Of a stretch of 64,000 nucleotides of DNA, positions 12,861 through 24,525 are shown piece after piece. The position numbers and the translations under genes are program-made. The stretch spans positions 3,224,001 to 3,288,000 of the forward strand of contig CM067584.1 in the NCBI GenBank assembly GCA_034336665.1. Reading direction: 5' to 3'. The notes under the pieces were generated by a model, which was not told where the DNA came from, did not search any database, and was given only the letters and a program-made list of their open reading frames with translations. This DNA is from Luscinia megarhynchos (lineage: Eukaryota > Chordata > Aves > Passeriformes > Turdidae). Numbering within the stretch: position 1 is the first letter of the stretch; each line of letters opens with the position of its first letter.

Positions 12861-13433
12861 TTTTCACCTGTTCTGTCAGTTTGAGGCAGGCAGGGGAGGG
12901 ATGAACAGGATTTCTGCAGGAAATGCAGCATTTCCATCCTGCTCAGTGCAGCTACTCAAAAACAAACCCACTTCTCCCTTTCCCATCCCTTTTCCTGCTG
13001 GTGGATCACTTCAGTCTCATGATTCATCTGAAATTTCAGCACCCCCAGAGCAGCAGCCGAGCTCATTCCCAATTTTCCACTCACCCAGCCCCGGTGCTGA
13101 GCTCATGGAAAAGCAAAAAAACTCCTCCAAAACTTCCCTGATTCATTCCTGGAGCAGCTCGGGGTGAGGTGACCTCTGTCTAGACTGAACCAGATTTTCT
13201 TCCAGGTGTTTTGAGGACTCTCTGTGGTTTCAGAGGAGCCAAAGCCACCCCTGGTGTTCCATGGACACAATGGAACCATTGATGGAGCAGCTTGGGATGA
13301 TCCCTCCCCACCCAGGGGAAGCCAGGGCAGGGATTGAATCCCTCAGATCCTGGACCTGCAGCCCTTCCCTGGAGCTCTGAGCCCTGACTGCTCATCTCAG
13401 GGATTCAAAATGCAAGGATTCATCCCTGGGGGC
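12861..13433. other. LOXL2 intron, unique
   Basis: Nothing recognised. Confidence 0.5.
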
Positions 13434-13800
13434 TGTTGGGAAGATGAAACAGGAAGACCTTACAAATATGAATGTTTAGATTCTGAAAATATGGAAACCA
13501 TGGGCAAGATTGAAATGAAAGCCACTTTTGAGATACCAAACCTCAGTTACTGAATTCCCATGAAACAATGGGATGGCCAGCTAGGGGTAATCCCCTCTTG
13601 ATAGAACAATGCCCTCTGCCAGACAGTGGCTCCAAAGGTCAGAGAACACTTGCCAGGGTGCAAAGAGTGTTTTTTAGAGTATAACACACTATGGTAATGT
13701 AAGGATTCCTATAGGCTGTATGTAAATGCTATAGAATTTATATCTTGTGTTACATTGGTTAGTGGAAATTAGAATATTCGTCATAGAAGAAGATTTATCG
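13434..13800 (+). mobile_element. probable LTR fragment
   Basis: A single-copy segment with TGTTGGGAAGATG at its start, an inverted CCAAT box (ACATTGGTTAGTG) and composition unlike the flanking repeats. It resembles a passerine ERV LTR U3 region and breaks off before an array. No second copy lies in the window, so the call rests on appearance. Confidence 0.35.
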
Positions 13801-13865
13801 TGCTGGGTTTGCTCTGGATGCTCAAAAGGAAATGTTTATTGGGGGTCTTCCCATAAATTTTGGCC

Positions 13866-14220
13866 AAAGGCAGCCAGGGAATTGAGACAGTGAAAAATCC
13901 AAGAAAGGGAAGTGCTTGAGGGACTCCCCAGGATGAGGAGATGAAGGAAAAAATTCCCTTTTTAAAAAATCTCTTTTTTTCCTCTCTAAAGCGCTCATCC
14001 CAGCTCCCTTCCAGCAGGGAATTGAGACAGCGAAAAATCCAAGAAAGGGAAGTGCCCACAAACTCCCCAGGATGAGGAGATGAAGGAAAAAATTCCCTTT
14101 TTAAAAAAATCCCTTTTTTTCTCTCTGGAAGCTCATCCCAGTTCCCTTCCAGCAGGGAATTGAGACAGTGGAAAATCCAAGAACAGGGAGGTGCCTGAGG
14201 CACCACAAACTCCCCAAAGT
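13866..14220. repeat. tandem repeat, about 135-140 bp, 2.5 copies
   Basis: Units contain GGGAATTGAGACAGTG, then CCAAGAAAGGGAAGTGC and CTCCCCAGGATGAGGAGATG. Confidence 0.8.
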
Positions 14221-14249
14221 GAGAAAAAAAATCCCTTTTTACCCTTCTG

Positions 14250-14965
14250 AGGATAAATTGATCATGGAAATAAACTGGGATAAATTGATAATGTGAAAAA
14301 ATACAGGATAAACACAGAATAAATTGATAATATGAATAAATATGGGATAACCACGGAATAAATTGATAATTGAGTAAATATGGGATAACATGGAATAAAT
14401 TGATAATGTGAAAAAATATGGGATAACATGGAATAAATTAATAATTTGAATAAATGCAGGATAAACAGAATAAATTAATAATGTAAAAAATACGGGATAA
14501 GCATGGAATAAATTCATAATGTGAATAAATATGGGAAAAACATGGAATAAATTCATAATGTGAATAAATATGAAATGAATATGGAACAAATTGATAATAT
14601 GAATAAATATGGGATAAACATGGAATAAATTGATAATATGAATAAATATGGGATAAACATGGAGTAAATTCATAATGTGAATAAATACGGGATAACATGG
14701 AATAAATTCATAATGTGAATAAATACGGAATAAATATGGAAAAAATTGATAATATGAATAAATACGGGATAAACATGGAATAAATTGATAATGTGAATAA
14801 ATACGGGATAAACGTGGAATAAATTCATAATGTGAATAAATACAGAATAAATATGGAATAAATTGATAATATGAATAAATACGGGATAAACATGGAATAA
14901 ATTGATAATGTGAATGAATATGGGATAAACACGGAATAAACTGACAATTTCCATCCCTGTCTGCA
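14250..14965. repeat. minisatellite, 39-bp unit, AT-rich
   Basis: About 18 copies of GATAATGTGAATAAATACGG then GATAAACATGGAATAAATT. Ends about 35 bp downstream of the LOXL2 exon-2 donor. Confidence 0.9.
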
Positions 14966-14999
14966 GCACACTCCAGATCACCACTTTTACCCCAATTAC

Positions 15000-15175
15000 C
15001 TCGATTTGATTAATCAGAGAGTTGTCAAACTTGAAGCCGGGGATCCTCTTCTCGCTGCACACCACGCCCACGTCCTCGCTGTGCTTGCAGTCGCTCACGC
15101 CCCAGCCATTGGAGCCACAGGCGGCCAGGCTGCTCTCCCTGCCCGTGCAGTGCACGTTGTCCAGCCAGATCTTCC
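15000..15175 (-). CDS. LOXL2: LOXL2 coding exon 2: second half of SRCR1
   Basis: This 176-nt exon joins exon 1 in phase 1 and encodes residues 118-176: KIWLDNVHCTG, four more cysteines (C127, C137, C147, C157) of the SRCR fold, then FKFDNSLINQIE. The acceptor is TTTTTAG at 15180-15176 and the donor GTAATT at 14999-14994. Human LOXL2 has the same block directly after SYGKGEG. The 5' edge of this exon and its acceptor are copied several times in the upstream intron. The intron after it becomes a 39-bp minisatellite about 60 bp past the donor. Confidence 0.93.
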
Positions 15176-18100
15176 CTAAAAATGGAGGGAAACACAGCTG
15201 AGAATCCCACAGAAGGAGTCCGGGCTGGATTCCCTAAAATCAGGATTCCAGGGAAGTGCTGGGTCTCGCTCTCAGCAGCGCCTCAAGTAGTGCGTGTTGT
15301 ACAGAAAAATTTTCCCTGGAATGGGAGGGAAATGGCTGAGATTCCCAGAGGAAAACACAGCTGAGAATCCAAGAGGAAAACACAACTGAGATTCCCAGAG
15401 GGAAACACAACTGAGATTCCCAGAGGAAAACACAGATGAGAATCCAAGAGGAAAACACAACTGAGATTCCCAGAGGAAACACAACTGAGATTCCCAGAGG
15501 AAAACACAGATGAGAATCCCAGAGGAAAACACAACTGAGATTCCCAGAGGAAAACACAGATGAGATTCCAAGAGGAAAACACAACTGAGATTCCCAGAGG
15601 AAAACACAACTGAGAATCCCAGAGGAAAACACAACTGAGATTCCCAGAGGAAAACACAACTGAGATTCCCAGAGGAAAACACAACTGAGATTCCCAGAGG
15701 AAAACACAACTGAGATTCCCAGAGGAAACACAACTGAGATTCCCAGAGGAAAACACAGATGAGAATCCCAGAGGAAACACAACTGAGATTCCCAGAGGAA
15801 ACACAACTGAGATTCCAAGAGGAAAACACAACTGAGAATCCAAGAGGAAAACACAACTGAGAATCCAAGAGGAAAACACAACTGAGAATCCAAGAGGAAA
15901 CACAACTGAGATTCCCAGAGGAAACACAGCTGAGAATCCAAGATGAAAACACAACTGAGAATTCCACAGGAGGAATCCTGGATGGATTTCCTAAAATCAG
16001 GATTCCAGCGAATCTTCCCTAGAAGGCAGGGAAGCGCTGGGTCTTGCTCTGAGTGTGAAAACCAAGGTGAATAAAGATGCACCTCAACCAGTGCACATTG
16101 TCCAGCCAAATCTTCCCTGGAATGGGAAGAAAACACAGATGAGATTCCAAGAGGAAAACACAGATGAGATTCCCAGAGGAAACACAACTGAGATTCCAAG
16201 ATGAAAACACAACTGAGAATTCCACAGGAGGAATCCTGGATGGATTTCCTAAAATCAGGATTCCAGGGATTCTTCCCTGGAAGGCAGGGAAGCACTGGGT
16301 CTTGCTCTGAGTGTGAAAATCAAGGCGAATAAAGACACACCTCAACCAGTGCACATTGTCCAGACAAATCTTCCCTGGAATGGGAAGAAAACACAGCTGA
16401 GATTCCAAGAGGAAAACACAGATGAGATTCCAAGAGGAAAACACAGCTGAGAGTCCAAGAGGAAAACACAGCTGAGAGTCCCAAAAGAGGAATGTGGGCT
16501 GGATTCCCTAAAATCAGGATTCCAGGGAATCTTCCCTGGAAGGCAGGGAAGTGCTGAGTCTCACTCTTGGTGTGAAAATCAAGGTGAATAAAGAGGCATC
16601 TCAAGCACTTTGTTCAGCCAAATTTTCACTGGAGAGGGAAGAAAACACAACTGAGATTCCAAGAGGAGGAATCTGTGCTGGATTCTCTGAATCTGGATTC
16701 CAGGGAATCTTCCCTGGGGTGCTGGGTCTCACTCTCAGTGTGAAAATCAAGGTGAATAAAGAGGCACCTCAAGCTGGGCACATTGTCCTGTTGCATTTTG
16801 GCCATAGGAGCGGCAGAAAGGATAATGCAACAAAGTTCTTTGTGTAATGGAGAAGCAAAAAAGAGCTTTATTTCAAGAAACACCACACTTATATAGGGTA
16901 GTTTGTGCAAAACAGAATAGAAAAGACTCATTGGTCCAAGAAGGCAACACCTCTTTGAAATCATGCTTTGTGCAAAACATCACGTCTCCAGCAGGTGTTT
17001 AATCATTGTTATAATTTCTTGTTTTGAGCTGTCTGAGAAAGGGCTGCTTTCCTGGCTCCCAGCAGCATCCTAACGACATTGTCCAGCTACATTTTCCTTG
17101 GGAAAGGAGGAAAACACAGCTGAGATTCCAAGAGGAAAACACAACTGAGAATCCAAGAGGAAAACACAACTGAGATTCCCAGAGAAAAACACAACGGAGA
17201 TTCCCAGAGAAAAACACAACTGAGATTCCAAGAGGAAAACACAACTGAGATTCCCAAGAGGAGGAATCTGGGCTGGATTTCCTGAATCTGGATTTCAGGA
17301 AATCTTTCCTGGAAGTGCTGGGTCTCACTCTCAGTGTGAAAATCAAGGTGAAGAAAAAAGCACCTCAAGGATTGATGGATTGGGAAAAGTTTTTGGGGGG
17401 CTCTGCCCACTCTGGTTCTGATTCTTAAAATATTAATTTAATATTTTAAATAAATAGATTTCTTTGATATTTAATGAATATATCATTATAACAATCAATA
17501 AAATGCAATTGAACATAAGTGAATAAATAAATTTCTTTAACATTTTAAATAAATCAATTTAGTGTTTAATGAAGATATCATGATATCATTATATCAATCA
17601 GAATACTATTCTATATAAATAAATAAAGATATTTATTTAATATCTTAACATTTTAGTAGATATATTTGATATTTTAATATTATATATCTATATATCTATA
17701 TATATATATATTTAAAAAAAATTTTTTTTTATATTTGAGGCCTGAGGATTCCCCTGGAAATTCTCCCTCTTGTTAAACCCTGTGGCCAGCCTGGTTTATT
17801 TTCCGGTGTCATGGCTCTTCCTCACTTGGAAATCTCCTGCTCTGTCTCCAGAGCCAAAATCCACAAATTTGGGAGCAGATTCCAGGTTTTTGATTTCCCT
17901 CAGGCCCCACTTGCTCTTTTACAGGACATTTATAGGTGTGAGCACTCAAAAATTGTTAAATCCACCCAAACCAGCACGTTCAGCCCTGCTGAGTGGAATT
18001 TTATCCCTGTGGGATCCAGGCTGCAGGAAAAATCCTCTGTAGGATAAAATTCAATCCCAAATCCCAATAAATCCCCTGGGCTGTCGTTATTACAAAGATT

Positions 18101-20972
18101 TGTTGTTATTCCTGGATTATTTCAGAGTTTTCCTTCTCAAACTCGGTGATTTCAGGAATTCCCACGTGTCACACACAAATATTCTCCTTTCCAAGGGTTT
18201 GTCAGGCAGATATTTGAGATTCAGGATATTTGGGATTTTCCAACAGGTGCAAGTTCAGAGGGTGAGAAAGGAAAAACACATCCCAGGACAAGGAGAGTGG
18301 ATTTAAGGTGAAAGAGGGGAAATTTGGATGGGATTTTGAGAAGAAATTCCTCCCTGGGAGGGTGGGGAGGGATTGGGATGGAATTCCCAGAGGAGCTGTG
18401 GCTGCCCCAGGATCCTGGAAGTGTCCAAGGCCAGGCTGGAGCAGCCAACAGTTTATAACCTCACAGAGCACAGCATGAGAAAGGAAAGCTCAAAACCACC
18501 AATTCAACTGAAATCAGGGGTTATTTGGGCTGGAAAGATTCCCCAGTTCCCTGAGATCCAAAACCAAGAGCCCTCAGCTGCTCTAGGCCCTTCCCCATCC
18601 CTGTGTCCATCATTCCAACACTTCTACACCTTTATCAATTCACCAAGCACAGCATGAGAAAAAAAAAACATTCAATACCATCAATTAAACTGAAATCAGA
18701 GATATTGGGAGCTGGAAAGATTCCCCAGTTCCCTGAGATCCCAAGCCAAGAGCCCTCAGCTGCTCCAGGCCCTTCCCCATCCCGGTGTTCATCATTCCAA
18801 CACTTTTACATCTTTATTACCTCAGAGAGCACAGTATGAGAAAGGAACACTCAACACCATCAATTAAACTGAAATTAGGGATTATTGGGAGCTGGAAAGA
18901 TTCCCCAGTTCCCTGGGATCCCAAACCAAGAGCCCTCAGCTGCTCCAGGCCCTTCCCCATCCCCGTGTCCATCCTTTGGATGCTTTCCAACACTTTCATC
19001 TCACAGATCCCAAACCCACTCAGCACAGCACAAGAAAAACCCACTCAAAACCATCAATTAAACATAATTAGGGATTATTGAGAGCTGGAAAAAGCCAGTT
19101 CTCTTTTCTAAGACCCCTCACCTTCTCCTTTTCCATACTTGGAGCCTGGCAGCCAGGACACAGCCTCCACATATCCCAGCTCCTGGTACAGCAGGAGAAA
19201 CAAACACCCCAACACTATGAATTAAACTGAAATTAGAGATTATTGAGAATTGGAAAAAACCAGTTCCCCATTCCAAGACCCCCTCACCTTCTCCTTTTCC
19301 ATACTTGGAGCCTGGCAGCCAGGACACAGCCTCCACATATCCCAGCTCCTGGTACAGCAGGAGAAACAAACACCCAAACCCATCAATTAAACTGAAATTA
19401 GGGATTATTGGGGTCTGGAAAGACTCTCCCAGTGAGCTGGGATCCCAAACCAAGAGCCCTCAGCTGCTCCAGGCCCTTCCCCATCCCTGTGTCCATCCTT
19501 TGGATGCTTTCCAACACTTCCACCTCACAGATCCCAAACCCACTCAGCACAGCACAAGAAAAACCCACTCAAAACCATCAATTAAACTTAAATTAGGGAT
19601 TATTGGGAGCTGGAAAAAGCCAGTTCTCTATTCCAAGACCCCCTCACCTTCTCCTTTTCCATACTTGGAGCCTGGCAGCCAGGACACAGCCTCCACATAT
19701 CCCAGCTCCTGGTACAGCAGCAGAAACAAACACCCCAACACCATCAATTAAACTGAAATTAGGGATTATTGAAACTGGAAAGGCTCTCCCAGTGAGCTGG
19801 GATCCCAAACCAAGAGCCCTCAGCTGCTCCAGACCTTTCCCCATCCCAAACCCACCCTGCACAGCACAAGAAAAACCCACTCAAAACCATCAATTAAACT
19901 GAAATTAGAGATTATTGAGAACTGGAAAAAGGCAGTTCTCTATTCCAAGACCCCCTCACCTTCTCCTTTTCCATACTTGGAGCCTGGCAGCCAGGACACA
20001 GCCTGCACATATCCCAGCTCCTGGTACAGCAGGAGAAACAAACACCCCAACACCATCAATTAAACTGAAATTATGGATTCCTGGGAGCTGGAAAAAGGCA
20101 GTTCTCTATTCCAAGACCCCCTCACCTTCTCCTTTTCCATACTTGGAGCCTGGCAGCCAGGACACAGCCTCCACATATCCCAGCTCCTGGTACAGCAGGA
20201 GAAACAGACACCCCAACACCATCAATTAAACTGAAATTAGGGATTATTGAGAACTGGAAAGACTCTCCCAGTGATCTGGGATCCCAAACCAAGAGCCCTC
20301 AGCTGCTCCAGACATTTCCCCATCCCTGTGTCCATCATTCCAACATTTCTACACCTTTATCAACTCACCAAGAACAGCACAGGAAAAAAAACACTCAACA
20401 CCATCAATTAAACTGAAATTAGAGATTATTGAGAACTGGAAAGATTCTCCCAGTGAGCTGGGATCCCAAACCAAGAGCCCTCAGCTGCTCCAGACCCTTC
20501 CCCATCCTGAACCCACCCAGCACAGCACAAGAAAAACCCACTCAAAACCATCAATTAAACTTAAATTAGGGATTATTGAGAACTGGAAAAAGGCAGTTCC
20601 CCATTCCAAGACCCCCTCACCTTCTCCTTTTCCATACTTGGAGCCTGGCAGCCAGGACACAGCCTCCACATATCCCAGCTCCCTGCAGGCCACGTGGGCG
20701 GCGTGGATGGAGAAGTCGTCGTCGCACACGGTGCCCCACTCCCCGCCGTAGAACACCTCCACCCTGCCCTCGTTGTGCTTCCTCTTCTGCCCTGCCAGCC
20801 TCAGCTGGATTTTGGGGACGTTTGGGGCTCTCTGGGGGGGCTGGAACACCTGGGGGGCTGGCTCAGGGTAGCCAGGCAGGTACGGCCAGTGCTCGTACTG
20901 GGCACAGCTCAGCTCGGCCAGCAGCAGCAGCAGCAGGCAGTGGTTGGAGGGGGAAATTTGGGATCTTCCCAT
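15000..20972 (-). CDS. LOXL2: LOXL2, 5' part of the coding region (coding exons 1-2, partial gene)
   Basis: Lysyl oxidase-like 2 is a secreted copper amine oxidase that oxidises lysines of collagen and elastin and also acts on some nuclear substrates. Two spliced minus-strand exons (20621-20972, then 15000-15175) give 176 in-frame residues. They contain a signal peptide, a proline-rich linker and the first of the four SRCR domains of the family. From memory the residues follow human LOXL2 closely, for example KIQLRLAGQKRKH, TVCDDDFSIHAAHV and FKFDNSLINQIE. Later exons (SRCR 2-4 and the catalytic domain) are not found at 1-14999, which is therefore intron, so the gene runs off the low end. ENTPD4 upstream in the same orientation matches human 8p21.3. 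LOXL3 and LOXL4 are less likely given the exact N-terminal match. Confidence 0.93.
15290..17390. repeat. LOXL2: LOXL2 acceptor-side array with copied exon-2 edge
   Basis: Dense 22-26 bp units (AGATTCCCAGAGGAAAACAC) interleaved with 5-6 larger copies of the start of LOXL2 exon 2 and its acceptor (minus: CCATTCCAG, then GGAAGATTTGGCTGGACAAT). These lie near 15290, 16090, 16350, 16610, 16780/17085 (split by the LTR) and 17370. The real exon reads GGAAGATCTGGCTGGACAAC. Confidence 0.88.
16791..17078 (-). mobile_element. solo ERV LTR, 288 bp, 6-bp target duplication, inside a copied exon edge
   Basis: On the minus strand it runs TGTCGTTAGG to GCAACA, with TATATAAG and AATAAAGCTC in the right order. 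GGACAA (minus) flanks both sides (16785-16790 and 17079-17084). Its length and 6-bp duplication fit an alpharetrovirus- or ERVK-type LTR. It is inserted within a copied LOXL2 exon-2 edge, so it postdates that array. Confidence 0.8.
17420..17740. repeat. AT-rich low-complexity tract
   Basis: TATATATCTATATATATATA and TTTAATATTTTAAATAAAT stretches in the LOXL2 intron. Confidence 0.7.
18225..18450 (+). mobile_element. CR1 LINE 3' end
   Basis: Contains GGGATTTTGAGAAGAAATTC, then AATTCCCAGAGGAGCTGTGG and GTCCAAGGCCAGGCTGGAGC. Lies just below the LOXL2 exon-edge array. Confidence 0.65.
18470..20620. repeat. LOXL2: LOXL2 donor-side array with copied exon-1 edge and donor
   Basis: Units of 165-360 bp contain CATCAATTAAACTGAAATTA blocks. 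Five of them carry the last 61 nt of LOXL2 coding exon 1 plus its GTGAGG donor (donors near 19121, 19285, 19645, 19957 and 20122). In each copy the exon piece is preceded on the minus strand by TTTCTCCTGCTGTACCAG, an acceptor-like sequence. Confidence 0.9.
20621..20972 (-). CDS. LOXL2: LOXL2 coding exon 1: start codon, signal peptide, first half of SRCR1
   Basis: The ATG at 20972-20970 has A at -3 and G at +4. Residues 1-24 are a leucine-rich signal peptide, with likely cleavage before QYEHWPY. Residues 25-53 are a Pro-rich linker and SRCR1 starts near residue 54 (KIQLRLAG). The exon ends in phase 1 after GKGEG at 20621, followed by a GTGAGG donor. An acceptor (TTCCAG) ends at 21002, so the exon extends to 21001 with about 29 nt of 5' UTR, and at least one noncoding exon must lie upstream. 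The last 21 codons plus the donor are copied five times in the following intron (see the array at 18470-20620). Confidence 0.93.
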
Positions 20973-21001
20973 TTTTGTGCTGGCAGTTCTCAGAGGCTGT
21001 C

Positions 21002-22009
21002 CTGGAAAAAAAAAATCAGGTTTTGATTAAAGTTTGTAGTGATGTAAATTTGTGTCTCTTGGAAATTGGGGTTGCCTCCTCCCAAAATCGGATCAATTAT
21101 TTCTTGTGTAGTGGACAAACAAATTGAAACATCCCCTGTTTATAAATTTAAGTAATTTGCCACATAATTCACCCCAAAAATACATTTTCCCCAGGGAAAC
21201 TTCTTCAGGTTGAGAGTTGTAGCAAATGATTTTCCTGTTTCTCCAAAAATCCAGCAGGAAAACTTCATCCAAATCCTGCCAGGACAGAACTGAATAATTT
21301 TTTTTCTCCCCATCAAGAATCCAAACAGTGGAAAACCAGGAGGGTGAGGAAATCTCATGGCCAGCAGTGAGAGATTTATCCCAAAATCTGAGTTCCCAAT
21401 GGGGTAAGAGATTTATTTCTGTTCCTGCTTCCATCTGCAGAAACTCCAAACATCACCAGACACTTGGCAGAAGCCTTGGATAACCCTGGAATAGTGGAAA
21501 ATCTCTCCAAGTTTTGGTTGTAAGTCTGGATGGGGATTTATTGACATCCAAGTACTCCACAAGTTTAATTTTAAGACAGGAACAGGCAACTTCTGACTCA
21601 GGAGAGGAATTTCATGCAGGAATTGAATCCTGAGCAATCCTGTTCTTTTCCTGCTCCCCACTCACATCCAGGCACGTGGGGGTGAGGATCCCAAAATTTC
21701 TGAGCAGTGCCAGAGCTCAGTGGGAAAAACCTCCCCAGACCTTTGGAGTTCTGTTATTTCCTGGCAGCCACAGGAGGGGAGGGAGAAAAAGAGATTTGGC
21801 TCCAAAGAACTAAAATTCTCTGGAATTTCAGCTAAATCTGAAAAAAAAAATCCCCGGAAAAATCGCATCCTTGCATAGAGACACAAAATCCATGAAAAGC
21901 CTTCAAAGGTGCTTGAGGAGGACGTGGATCAGAATTCCAGGGCATTTCCAGGGCTGTGACTCAGTTTCCCTGGGGGTTAAACAGGGATGGGGCTCAGGAG
22001 AAGGCTCTG
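21002..22009. other. LOXL2 5' intron or upstream sequence, unique
   Basis: No coding exon. A 140-bp piece at 21611-21751 recurs at 23422-23558. Confidence 0.5.
21611..21751. repeat. direct duplicate, copy 1 (140 bp)
   Basis: Shares TTCATGCAGGAATTGAATCC, ACTCACATCCAGGCACGTGG and CCCCAGACCTTTGGAGTTC with 23422-23558. Confidence 0.8.
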
Positions 22010-22495
22010 AGAGCTGGGAAAAAGGAAAGAGGGAAAGGGGAAAAGGAAAGGGGAAAAAAAAGGGGAGAAAAAGAGGAAAAAAAAGGGGAGAAAAAGAGGA
22101 AAAAAAAGGGAGGAAAAGAGGAAAAAAGGGGAGAAAAAGAGGAAAAAAAGGGGAGAAAAAGAGGGGAAAAAAGGGGAGAAAAGGAGGGAAAAAAAGGGGA
22201 GAAAAAGAGGAAAAAAAAAGGGGAGAAAAGGAAAAAAAAGGGGGAGAAAAAGAGGAAAAAAGGGGGAGAAAAAGAGGAAATAAAAGGGGAGAAAAAGAGG
22301 AAAATAAAGGGGAGAAAAAGAGGAAAAAAAAGGGGAGAAAAGGAGGAAAAAAGGGGGAAAAAAAGAGGAAAAAAGGGGAGAAAAAGAGGGAAAAAAAAGG
22401 GGAGAAAAAGAGGAAAAGGGGAGAAAAAGAGGAAAAGGGGAAAAGGAAAAAGGGGAAAAGGAAAAAGGGGAAAAGGAAAAAGGAAAAGCAAAGGG
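22010..22495. repeat. polypurine minisatellite
   Basis: GGGGAGAAAAAGAGGAAAAA units, almost pure purine on the + strand for about 480 bp. Confidence 0.9.
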
Positions 22496-23421
22496 TGCCA
22501 GCCCAGCTTCGGGGGTCCCTCGGGATCAGGGAACAGCTCCAAGCTCTCAGTTCCCTTTTCCCCGCTCAAATCCAACCTTGCAGCCAAGGAGCGGAGCCAA
22601 AGGACACAACAATTTGGGGAAACCATCCGGAGGAGGGGCTGGGATGGATCCCGGAGGTGTTAATGACCCGAACGCTGCCAGATGCCGGAGCCTTTCCAAA
22701 AATCCCGACCCTGGGAGACCTCGGGAGCAGCTGGGAGGGAGGGAGAGGTCAGGGCAGAGTTCCAGGATGCTTTAATTGGGATCAAGATTAGCCCGACAGG
22801 CTCTAATTGGGATTAGAGCAGATCCAGGTGGTGGAAGTGGCACTTTTGGCAAAGCTTTGCTGAGCTGGAGCCGAAAATGAGTTTGGCTTTTGTTCTCCAG
22901 GAATTTAAGGATTTGGGAATCACCTGAGCTGGAAAGGACCCTCAAGGATCATCCTGGTCCTGCAGAGGGAAAGGAGAAAACTCTCAGAAATCCTGGAGAG
23001 AGAGGGCAAAGCTGCCTGAGGCACTGGGGGAATTCTGGCTGGGAAAAAGGAGTTTAAGGGTTGTGGGAGCACATTCCCAACTCATCCCTGGGAAAAACGG
23101 CTCAGGGGGAGCAGCACCACGTCCCCTCTCTGCTGTGGGGCTCCTGGAGGGGAAAACCCCTCAGAAATCCCATTCCAAGTGGAAAAATCCTGCGGGGAAT
23201 TCTGCAGCACCCAGGAGAAAAAACTTCCCCTAAAATAAACCCTCCCACTCTCACAGCCCCTGTTCGTGGAGGGGATCAAGAAAATTTCCTCAGATTGAGT
23301 CAGGAAAAGCAGAATCCAGAGGGGTTTGTCCACAGCTGTGATTTGGGATTCCCACAAAAAACACCAGCTCAGAGGGAAATTTGGGAACTTCGGCAGAATC
23401 CAGGGAAAGCTCCGAAGGGAA

Positions 23422-23558
23422 TTCCATGCAGGAATTGAATCCTGTTCTTTTCCTGCTCCCCACTCACATCCAGGCACGTGGGGATGAGGATCCCAAAATT
23501 TCTGAGGGAAGCAGTGCCAGAGCTCAGTGGGAAAAACCTCCCCAGACCTTTGGAGTTC
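23422..23558. repeat. direct duplicate, copy 2
   Basis: See 21611-21751; same orientation, 1.8 kb apart. Confidence 0.8.
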
Positions 23559-24339
23559 CATTTCTGGGGCTGTGATCCACAGCACCCAGGTCCTTTCCCA
23601 CTGGGATTCGAGGGCCAGGATTGATAACCAAAAATTGTTCCTTCACTCCACAGAAATCCTGGATTTATTCTAGACACTCCAAGATATTTTAGGGCTCTGA
23701 TATCCAGGAAAACTCTCCTGCAGCTGCAGCAGGGATGGTTCAGCCACCAAAAAAAAACAAAAACAAAAAAAAAATTTAAAGGGCACAGGCAGCATCAGGC
23801 AGAGCCAGCTGCACCCACACATTATGGGGGCACCAGAAAACCACAATAACACAACTTAACATGGAAAATATTCCAGCAAAACCACGGCCCTGCTGCTGGC
23901 AGCAGCACTTGGACTCATTTCTGCCTCGAGGCTGAGGGAGCTGCACGTGCTGAGCTCACTGAGAATAAATCCAGGCTTAAGTTTGCAGGAGGTTTGGGTT
24001 GGGCTGGATTTTCCTATTTTTTTTTTTTTGGGTTCATTTCTCCCCTCACAGCTTCTAACAACCTCCAGATTTATCCCTGACGTCAGGACAATATTTTGGT
24101 CTCTCCATTCGAGGGAATCCAAGAGAGAACATTAAAAAACCGCCGAGCAGAGCTGGTGGAGAAGGTGGGAAACGCTCCAGGTCTCCTGGCTCTCCGTGTT
24201 CCAGGCTGGAATCTCTGCTCCATCCCCGCTGGAATGTGCAATTTAAGGATTTCAGGCGTGATCCTGGGGGCTGCTGACTCAGCCCTTTCCTTTCCTGAAG
24301 GGAGCAGAGGCGCGGGATGGCAAGGAAAAAACATGGAAT

Positions 24340-24525
24340 TGTTATGGAATCGTGGCAGGGACATCTCCCACTGCCCCAACCTTTCCCTGGGCACTGCCAG
24401 GGATCCAGGGGCAGCTCCTCTGGGAATTCCATCCCAAAATCCACCCATCCCTGCCCTCTGCCCCTTGTCCTGGCATCCTCTCATTTAAAATCCCTCTCCC
24501 TCCTTTTGATGGATCTCCCAAAATT
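24340..24525 (-). mobile_element. CR1 LINE 3' end
   Basis: Antisense CR1: CCTGGGCACTGCCAGGGATC, then CTCCTCTGGGAATTCCATCC. Confidence 0.6.

Noticed and set aside
1..14999. Further LOXL2 exons (SRCR2 onward)
   Set aside because: No minus-strand frame resembles the next LOXL2 segment; this interval is read as intron.
15240..16295. Minus-strand 351-residue frame (LCFPLGISVVFSSG)
   Set aside because: Translation of the AGATTCCCAGAGGAAAACAC array in the LOXL2 intron.
19120..20200. Copied LOXL2 edges as genuine extra SRCR exons
   Set aside because: Each holds only 61 nt of the domain and shifts the frame, so they are not annotated as coding, though they are reported as pseudo-exons.
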